DNA of 64,000 bases, from positions 2,666,001 through 2,730,000 of the forward strand of contig NZ_CP118270.1 in assembly GCF_028771845.1 (NCBI RefSeq), given 5' to 3'. Source of the DNA: Paenibacillus marchantiae (GTDB lineage: Bacteria > Bacillota > Bacilli > Paenibacillales > Paenibacillaceae). Below, piece by piece: positions 18,944 through 27,137 of the stretch (position 1 is the stretch's first letter; each line of letters opens with the position of its first letter). The position numbers and the translations under genes are program-made. The notes below the pieces were generated by a model. The model was not told the origin of the DNA. It was given only the letters and a program-made list of their open reading frames with translations, and searched no databases.

Positions 18944-18995
18944 AAGCACCGTCCATACACTGCTTATTCTTGCGGTTATTGGACGGTGCTTTTTT
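18944..18995 (+). terminator. Long hairpin with T-run in the tad leader (attenuator-like)
   Basis: AAGCACCGTCCA (18944-18955) and TGGACGGTGCTT (18980-18991) pair over 12 bp with a 24-base loop, followed by more T. It lies downstream of the predicted tad promoter and about 30 bp before the tadZ start. It can terminate upstream transcripts or act as an attenuator. Confidence 0.7.
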
Positions 18996-19023
18996 GTGCT
19001 TTTTTTCAGGGAGGGGAGAAGAA

Positions 19024-20247
19024 GTGATTGTGCTTAAGGCAGTGCTGGCTTCTAAAGACAGAGAGTATATCAGCGCCTGGCTTGATTTTGTACAAGGCAG
19101 CCCGTCCGGCTCCAGTATACGGTTTACCGCCTTTTCACAATGGGAAGCGTTCAGGGATCACATGAACGAACAGGAAGGCAGGGAACTGCCGGATCTGGTG
19201 ATTGCGGAACCGGAATTTCTGAACAGCTGGCTGAGTCACGGTGGCGAAACCTCGGGTATTCCATGGTTGATGCTTAGTGAAGGATTAGATGAGGTGGATG
19301 AGGATAAACGGCTGATGAAATATCAACCATTGCCTACGCTGATGGATGCTGTTCTTAATGCTTGTCGGCAGCCGCGTCGGAAGAAAACCCATCGTCCAGG
19401 ACAGGAGACACTTTCTATTGGAGTTGTATCAGCTTCCGGCGGGAGTGGCAAAACTGCGGTGGCGATGCATATGGCGAAGCAGCTTGGGCTTGCAGGATAT
19501 GCTGTTCTGTATCTCAATCTGGAGACGTTAGATAGCTCGATGCCGTTTCTGGAGAAAGGTCTGTCTAGAAGTGGGCAGCGTACACTCGATGCAGAAACAG
19601 GGCTGTCACGTCTTCTTTACGATTTGAAGGTGGGCAGGAAGGAATCGGGCAAACAGGGACAAGCACAGTCTTCCTCCAAAGGGGTGGACGGATATGTACT
19701 TCGTCACGAAGTGCTGAAGTCGGATGTATTCTGGCCATTATCGAATCGGAAGGAATTGCTGCAAATGTCCCGTGAGGATACGAAGAGCCTTATTCGGTAT
19801 TTGGCGGACTGCGGGCAATATGATGTGCTCATTCTGGATGGGGACTCAGGTTGGGATGGACGCAGTGAGGGGATTTTCGATGCTGCCGATGCATTCGTGT
19901 GGCTGGTGGAGGATGACATCTCTTCCATGCACCGCTGGGGTCAATGGATTCAGCACATGGAGCGTACGTGGCCGGATCTGCATGAAAGTGTACTGGATCG
20001 TGCCCGCTTCATTGTCAACAAGTATCGGGACAGCGTCATCAATGCTTTGCCAAGATCTGATCTGCATTTGGATGGAGTGCTGCCGTATATCCCTTCCTGG
20101 AAGCAGCTGAGTCAGGAGGAAGTGATGCTCAGCTCACCGATTTTTCAACGCGAAGTGAAGAGGCTATGCGCCATGATCGTACAGGATGGGGAAGAAGAAC
20201 TGAAGCAGACAGGACGAATCCAGAAGGGTGATGGGTGGTCACTGTGA
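19024..20247 (+). CDS. tadZ: Tad pilus localisation ATPase TadZ/CpaE-like
   Basis: This 407-aa protein has an N-terminal receiver-like domain with weak conservation (residues 1-120) and a ParA/MinD-type ATPase domain with the deviant Walker A SASGGSGKTAVAMHMAK near residue 140 and VLILDGDSGWDG near residue 270. This is the CpaE/TadZ arrangement that places Tad machinery in the cell. GTG 19024 follows GGGAGGGGAGAAGAA. Its stop overlaps the tadA start (TGATG). Confidence 0.85.
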   Translation: MIVLKAVLASKDREYISAWLDFVQGSPSGSSIRFTAFSQWEAFRDHMNEQEGRELPDLVIAEPEFLNSWLSHGGETSGIPWLMLSEGLDEVDEDKRLMKYQPLPTLMDAVLNACRQPRRKKTHRPGQETLSIGVVSASGGSGKTAVAMHMAKQLGLAGYAVLYLNLETLDSSMPFLEKGLSRSGQRTLDAETGLSRLLYDLKVGRKESGKQGQAQSSSKGVDGYVLRHEVLKSDVFWPLSNRKELLQMSREDTKSLIRYLADCGQYDVLILDGDSGWDGRSEGIFDAADAFVWLVEDDISSMHRWGQWIQHMERTWPDLHESVLDRARFIVNKYRDSVINALPRSDLHLDGVLPYIPSWKQLSQEEVMLSSPIFQREVKRLCAMIVQDGEEELKQTGRIQKGDGWSL

Positions 20248-21140
20248 TGGATTCATCCAAGATGATACTGGACCGTGAAGAGCAGTTTCAGATCATGCGT
20301 CGTGAGGTCAGGGAAGGCCTGGATTTAACTTCTTCTGCGGGAGACGAAGAACTGTGGCAGGGAATCGAGCGTAAAGTACTTTCTGACCCGAAACTGGATG
20401 ATCTGACCTCCGGGGAGCGTCATACGCTGGTACAACGGTTATTCGACTCCTTTCGAGGGCTGGATATTCTGCAACCCTTGGTGGATCATCCCGAAATTAC
20501 GGAGATTATGATTAACAGCCACCGGGAGATATTCGTTGAGCAGGAAGGTGAAGTCAGACAGATCACGCTGGAGTTCGAGTCCAGGGAACGACTGGAAGAC
20601 ATTATCCAGATGATTGTATCCGGGGTGAACCGGATTGTGAATGAGTCTTCTCCAATCGTGGATGCGCGGTTGAAAGACGGCTCTCGGGTCAATATCGTGT
20701 TGCCTCCTATTGCATTGAAGGGTCCGACTATGACGATTCGGAAATTCCCAAGTGAACCGATGAAGATGTCCGATCTGATTGGTAAAGGTGCCCTGCATGA
20801 GAAAGCGGCAGAATTGCTGCAGCAGTTGGTACGCAGCAAATACAATATTTTTATCGGCGGCGGAACCGGGTCGGGGAAAACTACTTTCCTAAATGCATTA
20901 TCTCAGTTTATCCCGGCGGATGAACGGATCATCACGATTGAGGACTCTGCTGAATTACAGATTGTCACGGTACCCAATCTGGTATCGCTGGAGACGCGTA
21001 ATGCCAATACCGAAGGCAAGGGGCAAATATCTATTCGTGATCTGATCAAGTCATCCTTGCGGATGCGTCCAAATCGAATTGTCATTGGTGAGGTGCGGGG
21101 GGCAGAAGCGCTGGATATGTTGCATAACACGGCTATATAA
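20247..21140 (+). pseudogene. tadA: Tad pilus ATPase TadA/CpaF, 5' half, interrupted by the element
   Basis: TadA/CpaF is the hexameric secretion ATPase that drives Tad pilus assembly. This half holds 292 native codons: the N-terminal domain, Walker A GGGTGSGKTT, the Asp box and Walker B RIVIGEVRGAEALDML. After base 21122 the frame enters the inserted element and adds only His-Asn-Thr-Ala-Ile before a stop. The missing part (AMNTGHDGSLSTGHANT with the His box, and the C-terminal domain) is at 57503-57928. ATG 20247 overlaps the tadZ stop by one base. The truncated product should be inactive as an assembly ATPase. Confidence 0.92.
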
Positions 21141-21147
21141 ATGGATA
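21108..21147. other. attL: left attachment junction
   Basis: Chromosomal tadA sequence (GCGCTGGATATGTTG) runs to 21122, the shared core is CA at 21123-21124, and element sequence begins TAACACGGCTATATAAATGG. A two-base core is what serine integrases use. The element arm is related by inverted symmetry to the arm at the right end. Confidence 0.8.
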
Positions 21148-21170
21148 TGAATTAAAAAGGAGACTAGAAT

Positions 21171-21350
21171 ATGAGAAAAATGCTTGCTACAACAGAAGAT
21201 TTCGAACGATATATGAACTTTAAACGACCAATAGTTGTATTGTTTAATAGTGAAAAAGAAGAGGGAGTGATCACATCCCACAATGATTTTACAGTCAAAG
21301 TAAACGGTAATTACTTTGGAAGGGAATCATGTGAGTTTTGGTCAAAGTAG
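21171..21350 (+). CDS. 59-aa protein at the left end; candidate excision (directionality) factor
   Basis: The first gene inside attL starts at ATG 21171 behind AAAAAGGAGACTAGAAT and encodes 59 residues (MRKMLATTEDFERYMNF...). It is beta-rich with a basic-acidic mix and has no membrane segment or clear HTH. Its start is 46 bp from the core. In SPbeta the 58-aa directionality factor SprB lies at the end opposite the integrase, the same layout as here. Function is inferred from position and size only. Confidence 0.6.
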   Translation: MRKMLATTEDFERYMNFKRPIVVLFNSEKEEGVITSHNDFTVKVNGNYFGRESCEFWSK

Positions 21351-21406
21351 AAAGTACGTTCGCGTTTATGGTATAATATTCCTGATCACAACATAGAGGG
21401 AGAAAT

Positions 21407-21673
21407 GTGAATTTGGGATATCGTACTTTATTCAAAATTATGTCTGGAATTACTCTTGCATCGCTAATTTTTTTATCATCAACAATCATTTTCAAAATTA
21501 AACCAGCTACTAAATACTCTGATCCCAGCTTAGGATTTCAAACGATGGGATTCGAGACACTTGAGAAATTGCAACGTGTAGTAATTGATCCAACCAATAT
21601 AGTAATTGCACTGATTGTATTAGCCTTTTCAATTTATTGCATGTACTACATAAAACGATATGAAACAGCCTAG
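21407..21673 (+). CDS. Small two-helix membrane protein
   Basis: This 88-aa protein has hydrophobic helices at residues about 10-27 (FKIMSGITLASLIFLSS) and 62-80 (IVIALIVLAFSIYCMYYI) and a short tail KRYETA. GTG 21407 follows AGAGGGAGAAAT. Family not recognised. A hairpin with T-run (CACACGGCTGTTTTTT) follows the stop. Confidence 0.6.
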   Translation: MNLGYRTLFKIMSGITLASLIFLSSTIIFKIKPATKYSDPSLGFQTMGFETLEKLQRVVIDPTNIVIALIVLAFSIYCMYYIKRYETA

Positions 21674-21762
21674 ACAGCCTCACACGGCTGTTTTTTATTT
21701 GCCCTCAAACTATATGTCCTACTTTTAAACTCCAGCACAACTAAATCTATCCCTATACAATC

Positions 21763-21834
21763 GTGTCACGGGTGACACTTTGGTTCCGAATTTAGAAAAT
21801 GCAACGTTTACTACCGTGCTGTCATCAGTTGACA
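21763..21834. promoter_or_regulatory. Two palindromic operator candidates upstream of the DGQHR gene
   Basis: GTGTCACGGGTGACAC (21763-21778) is a perfect 16-bp palindrome. TGTCATCAGTTGACA (21820-21834) repeats the TGTCA/TGACA half-sites with a five-base centre. Both lie 120-195 bp before the two-gene regulator operon at 21957. The half-sites suggest a dimeric DNA-binding protein; autoregulation by the downstream pair is a guess. Confidence 0.55.
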
Positions 21835-21956
21835 CCCTATAGTTTGTTAACACCACGTCAACTTCTACCAACCATTTGATTTACAACCTATACGTATCAT
21901 TACGTTTAAAATCATTTTGACAGGTGCTATACTGTGTATAAGGAGTGAATATACAT

Positions 21957-23276
21957 ATGAAGATAGATAGAACAGAAGTTGAACAAATCCTTTTGACTCA
22001 TCTTGAAGTAGTTCTTAAAACTAAAAAATTAAAGCACCAAATACAGATTCAACTTATCGAATTAAATGTTCCAGTTGAAGAGATTGATTCAATCCTATCT
22101 AATGTGGAGTCTGTTTCCGATTTAGATGTTCCATTACTTTATGGCCTGACTAAGACGTTATACACAGTTACAGAGGATCAACAATTAGACCCAGATAGAT
22201 ATTTTGGTAAGCGAGAAATCAGTGAAGCTGAGGATATTCTTAGCCAATCAGTTCAAGAAAGAATTAGTTTGCCTATCCATTTTGAGGAATGTACAAAGAT
22301 TAAATTTGATAGCTTCATTACTAAGATTTCAATTCAAAACTTAGTCAAGTTGTACGATAGCCAGTTAATTATTTATGACGATGAAACACAACGTGGTGCT
22401 AAATATAAGACAAACAAATCAGGAGGTATAGTAAGGACTCCTATTGTAAATAAGGCCAGCGTTAAAAGGATCGCTGATAAAATGGCATCCAACAGTTATT
22501 TTGAAGATATGATCACTCTTAATGTATTCTCAAGTGAAGTAGACCCTGTCACGTACAATGAGGAGTCCAACACACTGACATTAAACGAGGGCGCTGTTAT
22601 ATCTATTCTCGATGGATTCCATCGCTTACAAGGAGGTGTGGTTGCTCTACAAACCAATCCACACTTAGACTTGGAGTTGATATTATCTATAAGATCATAC
22701 GACCATGATACAGCTCAAAGATACTTTGGTCAGATTAATACAGTTAACGTGCTACAGAGGGAAAGAAGAGAAGAATTAGCTCAAGAAAGATTGTCTGATA
22801 AAGTAGTGGCAAATCTGCAACGTAAGTCTGAAATCGGGAAACAGATTGCATCATCTAACAAAGTAAGTGATTTAGTTGGAGAACTCACTACTTTTGATAT
22901 CCTTTCTTATACAATAGATAAAGTGTTCATACTGGAAAGACAATTCGATGTGCTACAAACATCAGATTATTTAGTGGAGTTCGTTACTTATTTAGTTGGA
23001 AGTTATCCAAATGAATTCTCAATAAGTGTAAAAATACGAGTTAATCACATTATGAGCCACCCTCTAATGTTTATAGGATACATTGTTTTATCCCATTACA
23101 TGTATGAGAATAAGATTCCTTTACAGAAATTATCCCATTACATTCACAGCATTAATCTAGAAGATGAAGAATTATTAGATTTGCTCAATAAAAAGAAGAC
23201 ATTAACCGGAAACAAGCGTATACGTGAAGATCTTATCAAGTATTTTGACTCTGCATTCAGAGGTGTACAAAGTGAA
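21957..23276 (+). CDS. DGQHR-domain (DndB-like) protein
   Basis: This 440-aa protein has the family's hallmark segment near residue 217 as ILDGFHRLQGG, a variant of DGQHR, followed by RYFGQINTVNVLQRER. DndB, the best-known DGQHR protein, is a DNA-binding regulator of phosphorothioate genes, but no dnd genes occur here. ATG 21957 is preferred because AAGGAG lies 12 bp upstream. Its end overlaps the next gene's start. The pairing with a recombinase-like protein recalls YopQ-YopR of SPbeta in order and size. Confidence 0.65.
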
Positions 23277-24294
23277 TAAAATCTATGATGAGTCCTTCTA
23301 CAATTCAGCCGTGAAAGAAAGATACTTGAAAAATCAGAGTCAAGCAGCGAGAATCTCATATGGACGTGTACTCAAGAGAGCTTCGAGTATTGAAGCTAAA
23401 TTAGGTCGTGATCTATATGATTTTAACTTGGGCGAGATTAAACAGGTACTCCTTCTTTTAAAGTCCACAAAGATGACTACAATCACTGCTACAGGAATCA
23501 TAATACAAAATTATATAAGATGGGCTATAGAGCAAGATTTACGTACAGACAATATTAATCCTCTTGATGCTGTTAGTTCTGATGAATTTTATAGGCAATT
23601 TCTAGATACAAGTGAGCCTACATTATTCTCTCACGATGACATCATGGATTGGGTGGATGAGTGCATAAATCATCAAGATAAACTTGCCATACTCGGAATA
23701 TCTGAAGGCATATATGGCAGACAATACAGTGAACTTTTGACCCTTAAAATGGACAGAGTAAGAGAAGTTAGTAGCGATACGTTGAGTTATGAAGTTGAAT
23801 TATTCAATGAATCATCAGATGGCAGTAAAGAATCAAGAGTAATACCCATCTCAAACAAACTTTATAACATTATGAGAATTGCCAACAATGAAGAGGTCAA
23901 TTTCAAGAATAATGGATTAGAGTTTGAAGGCATGAGAAACAACAAAAACTATCTTACTAAAACGGACTACATAGTTCGTGGCGCGGCTGACGCACGTACA
24001 AAGGTGGAGGGTAATGTACCAGCAGCTTCTGCATTGATCAATAGAAGAATAAAGAAGATATCAGAGCTGTATCAAGTTCCTACTTTAACGCCTACAAATA
24101 TCAGAAACAGCGGGATGTTGTATACGGCACATGAACTGTATAAAGAAAGTGGTAAACTTGGTAAAGAGGAATATTATGCTATTTGTGAACGTTATAATGT
24201 AGGACGTACACGTGATGGAGGTTATGTTTACGCTAGATTGAAAAAGGATTTCTTGAACATGGAGAACCTTGAATTATTATATGGATTGGAATAA
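23272..24294 (+). CDS. Tyrosine-recombinase-fold protein, probable MrpR/YopR-like regulator
   Basis: The product has 340 aa. An N-terminal SAM-like core-binding region (TATGIIIQNYIRWAIEQD near residue 85) is followed by a catalytic-like domain with GIYGRQYSELLTLKMDRV and NIRNSGMLYTAHELYKES. The second segment corresponds to the HxLRHxFA box but has lost the usual histidines, which argues against active recombination. In SPbeta the master lysogeny repressor MrpR (YopR) is such a repurposed recombinase. GTG 23272 follows AGAGGTG. Confidence 0.6.
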   Translation: MNKIYDESFYNSAVKERYLKNQSQAARISYGRVLKRASSIEAKLGRDLYDFNLGEIKQVLLLLKSTKMTTITATGIIIQNYIRWAIEQDLRTDNINPLDAVSSDEFYRQFLDTSEPTLFSHDDIMDWVDECINHQDKLAILGISEGIYGRQYSELLTLKMDRVREVSSDTLSYEVELFNESSDGSKESRVIPISNKLYNIMRIANNEEVNFKNNGLEFEGMRNNKNYLTKTDYIVRGAADARTKVEGNVPAASALINRRIKKISELYQVPTLTPTNIRNSGMLYTAHELYKESGKLGKEEYYAICERYNVGRTRDGGYVYARLKKDFLNMENLELLYGLE

Positions 24295-24655
24295 ATTGAT
24301 CGCATGGGGTGGCACTTGATGTCACCTTTTTGTTTGCTACAATAAGTAACTCGAAGCAGTCAGATTTCGTCCCCTTGCCCATGAATAGGGATCATTATAA
24401 TGACTCCCCAACAGATTGTGGGCTGACCATGTTCTCCAAGTGGGGAATATGTCTCCTCAATTCTGAGGAAGCGACCTGCACGAAAATCAGGTAGGTAGTT
24501 TAGTTTCTGCCGGACAAAATGGCCACCAGAAATTTTAAAGCTTCCACGAAAATTTAGTATAACCCTTGATATATACCAAGTTAGTGTCTGATGTTGAACA
24601 TCCCCACATATAAAGTGGACAAACAAAAAGCACCCCAAAAGGAGTGCCGATGTAA
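24295..24655. other. Gene-free stretch with terminators at both ends
   Basis: A hairpin GGTGGCAC...GTCACC followed by TTTTTG (24308-24335) should end the regulator operon. At 24617-24645 GCACTCC/GGGGTGC, read on the minus strand with a T-run, ends the leftward pair that follows. No protein-like frame is seen in the middle. Confidence 0.6.
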
Positions 24656-24979
24656 TTAGTCACCTAGTTCTATGATCAAATTTGAATAATATATTAGTTT
24701 TTTAAGATAATCTCTTTCTTTCTTAAGGCTCGCTATGTATTCAGGAGAACTTTTAGCAAGTTTAGCTCTTTGCTTTTTCAAATTAGCAATCGAACCTTTA
24801 ATTTTCTTAATTTGTTTTTGATAATATGCCAACTTTTCTAATGCGGTGCTCTCCTTTTTATCAGCAGCTTCTACTTTAGGTTGAAGGGCAGGAACCGTAG
24901 TTACAGTAGTAATTACAGAGAAACAGATTAAGGCGTTGACAATTTTAGTTAGGTTATTTTTTCTCACATGCAACACCAT
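24656..24979 (-). CDS. Secreted or membrane-anchored coiled-coil protein
   Basis: About 107 aa. An N-terminal hydrophobic segment (KIVNALICFSVITTVTTVPA) looks like a signal peptide ending near ...KVEAADKKES. The rest is a charged coiled coil (LEKLAYYQKQIKKIKGS...). The start overlaps the end of the Excalibur gene, so ATG 24979 or GTG 24967 is translated by coupling; the choice is uncertain. Confidence 0.55.
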   Translation of the reverse strand: MVLHVRKNNLTKIVNALICFSVITTVTTVPALQPKVEAADKKESTALEKLAYYQKQIKKIKGSIANLKKQRAKLAKSSPEYIASLKKERDYLKKLIYYSNLIIELGD

Positions 24980-25166
24980 CCCCGTCTCTATCCAATGCCT
25001 TACGATATCCTGGCTCACCTTTGTATAGAGGAGCTTTGCCAGCCTTTCTCACAGCAGTACAATTCTTGTAATACACTTTTTTTGCTTCAGCTTTAGGTAC
25101 AGCTATTACTAATACGTTTGCAACCAAAATCGTAGCTAACACAGTAAAAACTAATTTCTTTTTCAT
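24954..25166 (-). CDS. Secreted Excalibur-domain protein
   Basis: This 70-aa protein starts at ATG 25166 behind GAAGGAG. A signal peptide (LVFTVLATILVANVLVIA) is followed by an Excalibur domain: YYKNCTAVRKAGKAPLYKGE and the calcium-loop-like DRDGDGVACE. The two conserved Cys of the family are present. Excalibur proteins act at the cell surface; the role here is unknown. Confidence 0.85.
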   Translation of the reverse strand: MKKKLVFTVLATILVANVLVIAVPKAEAKKVYYKNCTAVRKAGKAPLYKGEPGYRKALDRDGDGVACEKK

Positions 25167-25261
25167 ACTTTGATACTCCTTCAATGTTTATGTAAGTTGC
25201 AAAGATAGTTTACCAAAAATATATGGGGGGTACTACATATTTCCTTTGACTGAAAAGTAAA

Positions 25262-25291
25262 GTAAAAAGAACCCTTATTCAGAGTTCTTAA
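25262..25291 (-). terminator. Intrinsic terminator of the XRE gene
   Basis: Read on the minus strand, AAGAACTCTGAA...GGTTCTT is followed by TTT. It overlaps the end of the repressor gene. Confidence 0.6.
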
Positions 25292-25533
25292 TTTGATGTA
25301 GATTCATTATGTTGTGTATCCGATACTTCTTCAAACTGGATCAGTTCAGATATATCTGTGATATTTAGAGCAGCGGCTATTTTTTCAAGAATACCTAAGT
25401 TGATTTCTTGTCTGCCCGGCTTACAGAGTTGAGATATCCTAGCTTGATTAACTCCAGACATGCTTTCTAATTGTCTTTGAGTAACGTTTCGTTGTTTTAG
25501 TACATCTTTAAGTTTAATTTTCAAAACGTGCAA
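25288..25533 (-). CDS. XRE-family repressor
   Basis: This 81-aa protein is a single Cro/CI-type HTH: LKDVLKQRNVTQRQLESMSGVNQARISQLCKP. An acidic tail follows. It starts at TTG 25533 behind AGGGGGAATC; TTG 25524 is possible. It is transcribed away from a promoter region with two palindromes, a layout typical of a phage or ICE repressor. Confidence 0.8.
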   Translation of the reverse strand: MHVLKIKLKDVLKQRNVTQRQLESMSGVNQARISQLCKPGRQEINLGILEKIAAALNITDISELIQFEEVSDTQHNESTSN

Positions 25534-25557
25534 CTAAAGATTCCCCCTAAAAAACAG

Positions 25558-25617
25558 TTGACATGATTCGTTTAAGCGAATATTATGTAGAGGAGATCAT
25601 TATTCGCTTATGGGAAT
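25558..25617 (+). promoter_or_regulatory. Repressor-controlled rightward promoter with two operators
   Basis: TTGACA (25558-25563), 17 bp, TATTAT (25581-25586) is a near-perfect promoter reading right. Operator 1, ATTCGTTTAAGCGAAT (25566-25581), fills the spacer and is palindromic but for one pair. Operator 2, ATTCGCTTATGGGAAT (25602-25617), has the same outer half-sites 36 bp away. The XRE gene diverges to the left, so binding should shut the rightward promoter. Confidence 0.75.
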
Positions 25618-25951
25618 CAAATTGTAAATATCAAACGTTAACACTTGTATACACATTGTACATCAAATAAGCGCAACATTGTACCGGAACTTGAATTTCG
25701 ATTTTCGAATAGGAACCACACCAAGCAACAATATACTGTAACGAATATTCGTGTAACAACTACAGATAACAATTACGTACTTTGCGAAAAGTGAATTCAA
25801 TTAGGAAGGTGCGATACACATACATGTACAAACACGGTAAATTGATTAACAGACAATTATGTATACGTACACGTAACGGTACGTGGATTGCATTAAAATC
25901 TGTTGCATACGTTTAGTCAATAATACTAATTTCAAAGGAGACGAATACATA
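25618..25951 (+). promoter_or_regulatory. Long leader rich in repressor-like half-sites
   Basis: No gene is seen. Further motifs related to the operators occur: TTCGATTTTCGAA (25698-25710) and the perfect palindrome ACGAATATTCGT (25741-25752). A block at 25731-25775 is shared with 26495-26550 upstream of the next gene, including TACTGTAACGA and later AACAAC. The stretch also has several TACGTA/GTAC palindromes near 25870. Confidence 0.5.
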
Positions 25952-26425
25952 ATGATACTCATGAACAAACCATCCACAACTTCACAAGTAAAGGGGAACG
26001 AATCCTTGACAACATTCATTTTACCAGCTTGGACTTTTGAACAAATCATCATTGAATGTGAAATCAAAAAAAATGCTTTTATGTTAATTGCCGATATGAA
26101 AGCAGTTCTTGCAACTGACGAACTGCGGAACGAGTTTATGAATCGTATTCCTCACAAACCATCTGGTTCAAATATTCACGCTTTACTTGACGAGATGAGG
26201 GAAGAACAACTTTACATCAATCCAATGTCAGACGAATCATTTTTGGATATGTACATGCTTAATCCGTTACAGGCTTTAATGCAGTATTTCAAACATAGTG
26301 TGTCTACGGCTCATCTTGAACGGGTTAAACAATGGAGAATCGATATCAAAGATGTGATGAGAATAAAACGAATAAAGAATAACATACATCTCAATGATGT
26401 GTTGGAACGATTGTACCTTAATTAA
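25952..26425 (+). CDS. Unknown protein, first gene of the repressed rightward unit
   Basis: 157 aa. ATG 25952 follows AAAGGAGACGAATACATA. The protein is soluble and mixed alpha, with FILPAWTFEQIIIECEIKK near the start and KQWRIDIKDVMRIKRIKNN near the end. It is the first gene after the repressor promoter, where phages place antirepressors or early functions. Family not recognised. Confidence 0.65.
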   Translation: MILMNKPSTTSQVKGNESLTTFILPAWTFEQIIIECEIKKNAFMLIADMKAVLATDELRNEFMNRIPHKPSGSNIHALLDEMREEQLYINPMSDESFLDMYMLNPLQALMQYFKHSVSTAHLERVKQWRIDIKDVMRIKRIKNNIHLNDVLERLYLN

Positions 26426-26592
26426 TTTATTCGCACTGACCGACAGGTACAAAGTTAGCTCCCTGACCGGAGAATAATATAAATCAAACATTGTAACATT
26501 GTACTGTAACGAGACTTCTATAATTCGTTTAACAACCACAAATAAATAACTTGATAAAATTCCGATTTTAACTTGATTAAAGGAGGATGCAC

Positions 26593-26901
26593 GTGCAGAA
26601 TATGTACAAGGCCGATTATGATAATTTACCACCTGATGAAAAATCAGCTTGGAACTTTGACCATTACCAGCGTACTCGCGCAACCATTGATAATGGATTA
26701 GATATTGCCATGATAATTGGTATGATGGATCGTGCAAGGGAACAAGATATTCGATATAAATCACTCATTAAAGTCATCGAGGGTAAAGTGCTTCCTGAAT
26801 ATAGCAGGGAACAAGATGAATTAGAATCTTTGCGAAATACTGACAGAGGAGAGGGGAACGAAATTCTATGTATGGTAGAGACGACTTGCTTGAAGCAATA
26901 A
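26593..26901 (+). CDS. Unknown small protein
   Basis: 102 aa, acidic, mostly helical (MYKADYDNLPPDEKSAWNF). GTG 26593 has the best spacing from AAAGGAGG (26579-26586); ATG 26587 or ATG 26602 are alternatives. It overlaps the next gene by 34 bp. Confidence 0.6.
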   Translation: MQNMYKADYDNLPPDEKSAWNFDHYQRTRATIDNGLDIAMIIGMMDRAREQDIRYKSLIKVIEGKVLPEYSREQDELESLRNTDRGEGNEILCMVETTCLKQ

Positions 26902-27137
26902 TGAGCCTGAGGCATACAGAGATTCCGTATAGGTCAGCAAAAAACAAAGTTCAGCAAGTGAAGCCAAAGAAACAACGTAGGCCTAATCCTATAACGCCTG
27001 ATTCAAGGTATAGTCATTTAGTTGCTGAAGGATCTAGGTTAGATTTAACAGTTGAACGTAGGATGGAAATTCGGGAAGAGTTAACATTGATCAGGAAACA
27101 GAAACGAATGATGTTGAAAATTGAATGTTACATATGA
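26868..27137 (+). CDS. Unknown small basic protein
   Basis: 89 aa, rich in Lys and Arg (SAKNKVQQVKPKKQRRPNPI, then TLIRKQKRMMLKI), so it may bind nucleic acid. It starts inside the previous gene, behind GAGAGGGG. The last gene before the hairpin-rich tract. Confidence 0.6.
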   Translation: MYGRDDLLEAIMSLRHTEIPYRSAKNKVQQVKPKKQRRPNPITPDSRYSHLVAEGSRLDLTVERRMEIREELTLIRKQKRMMLKIECYI

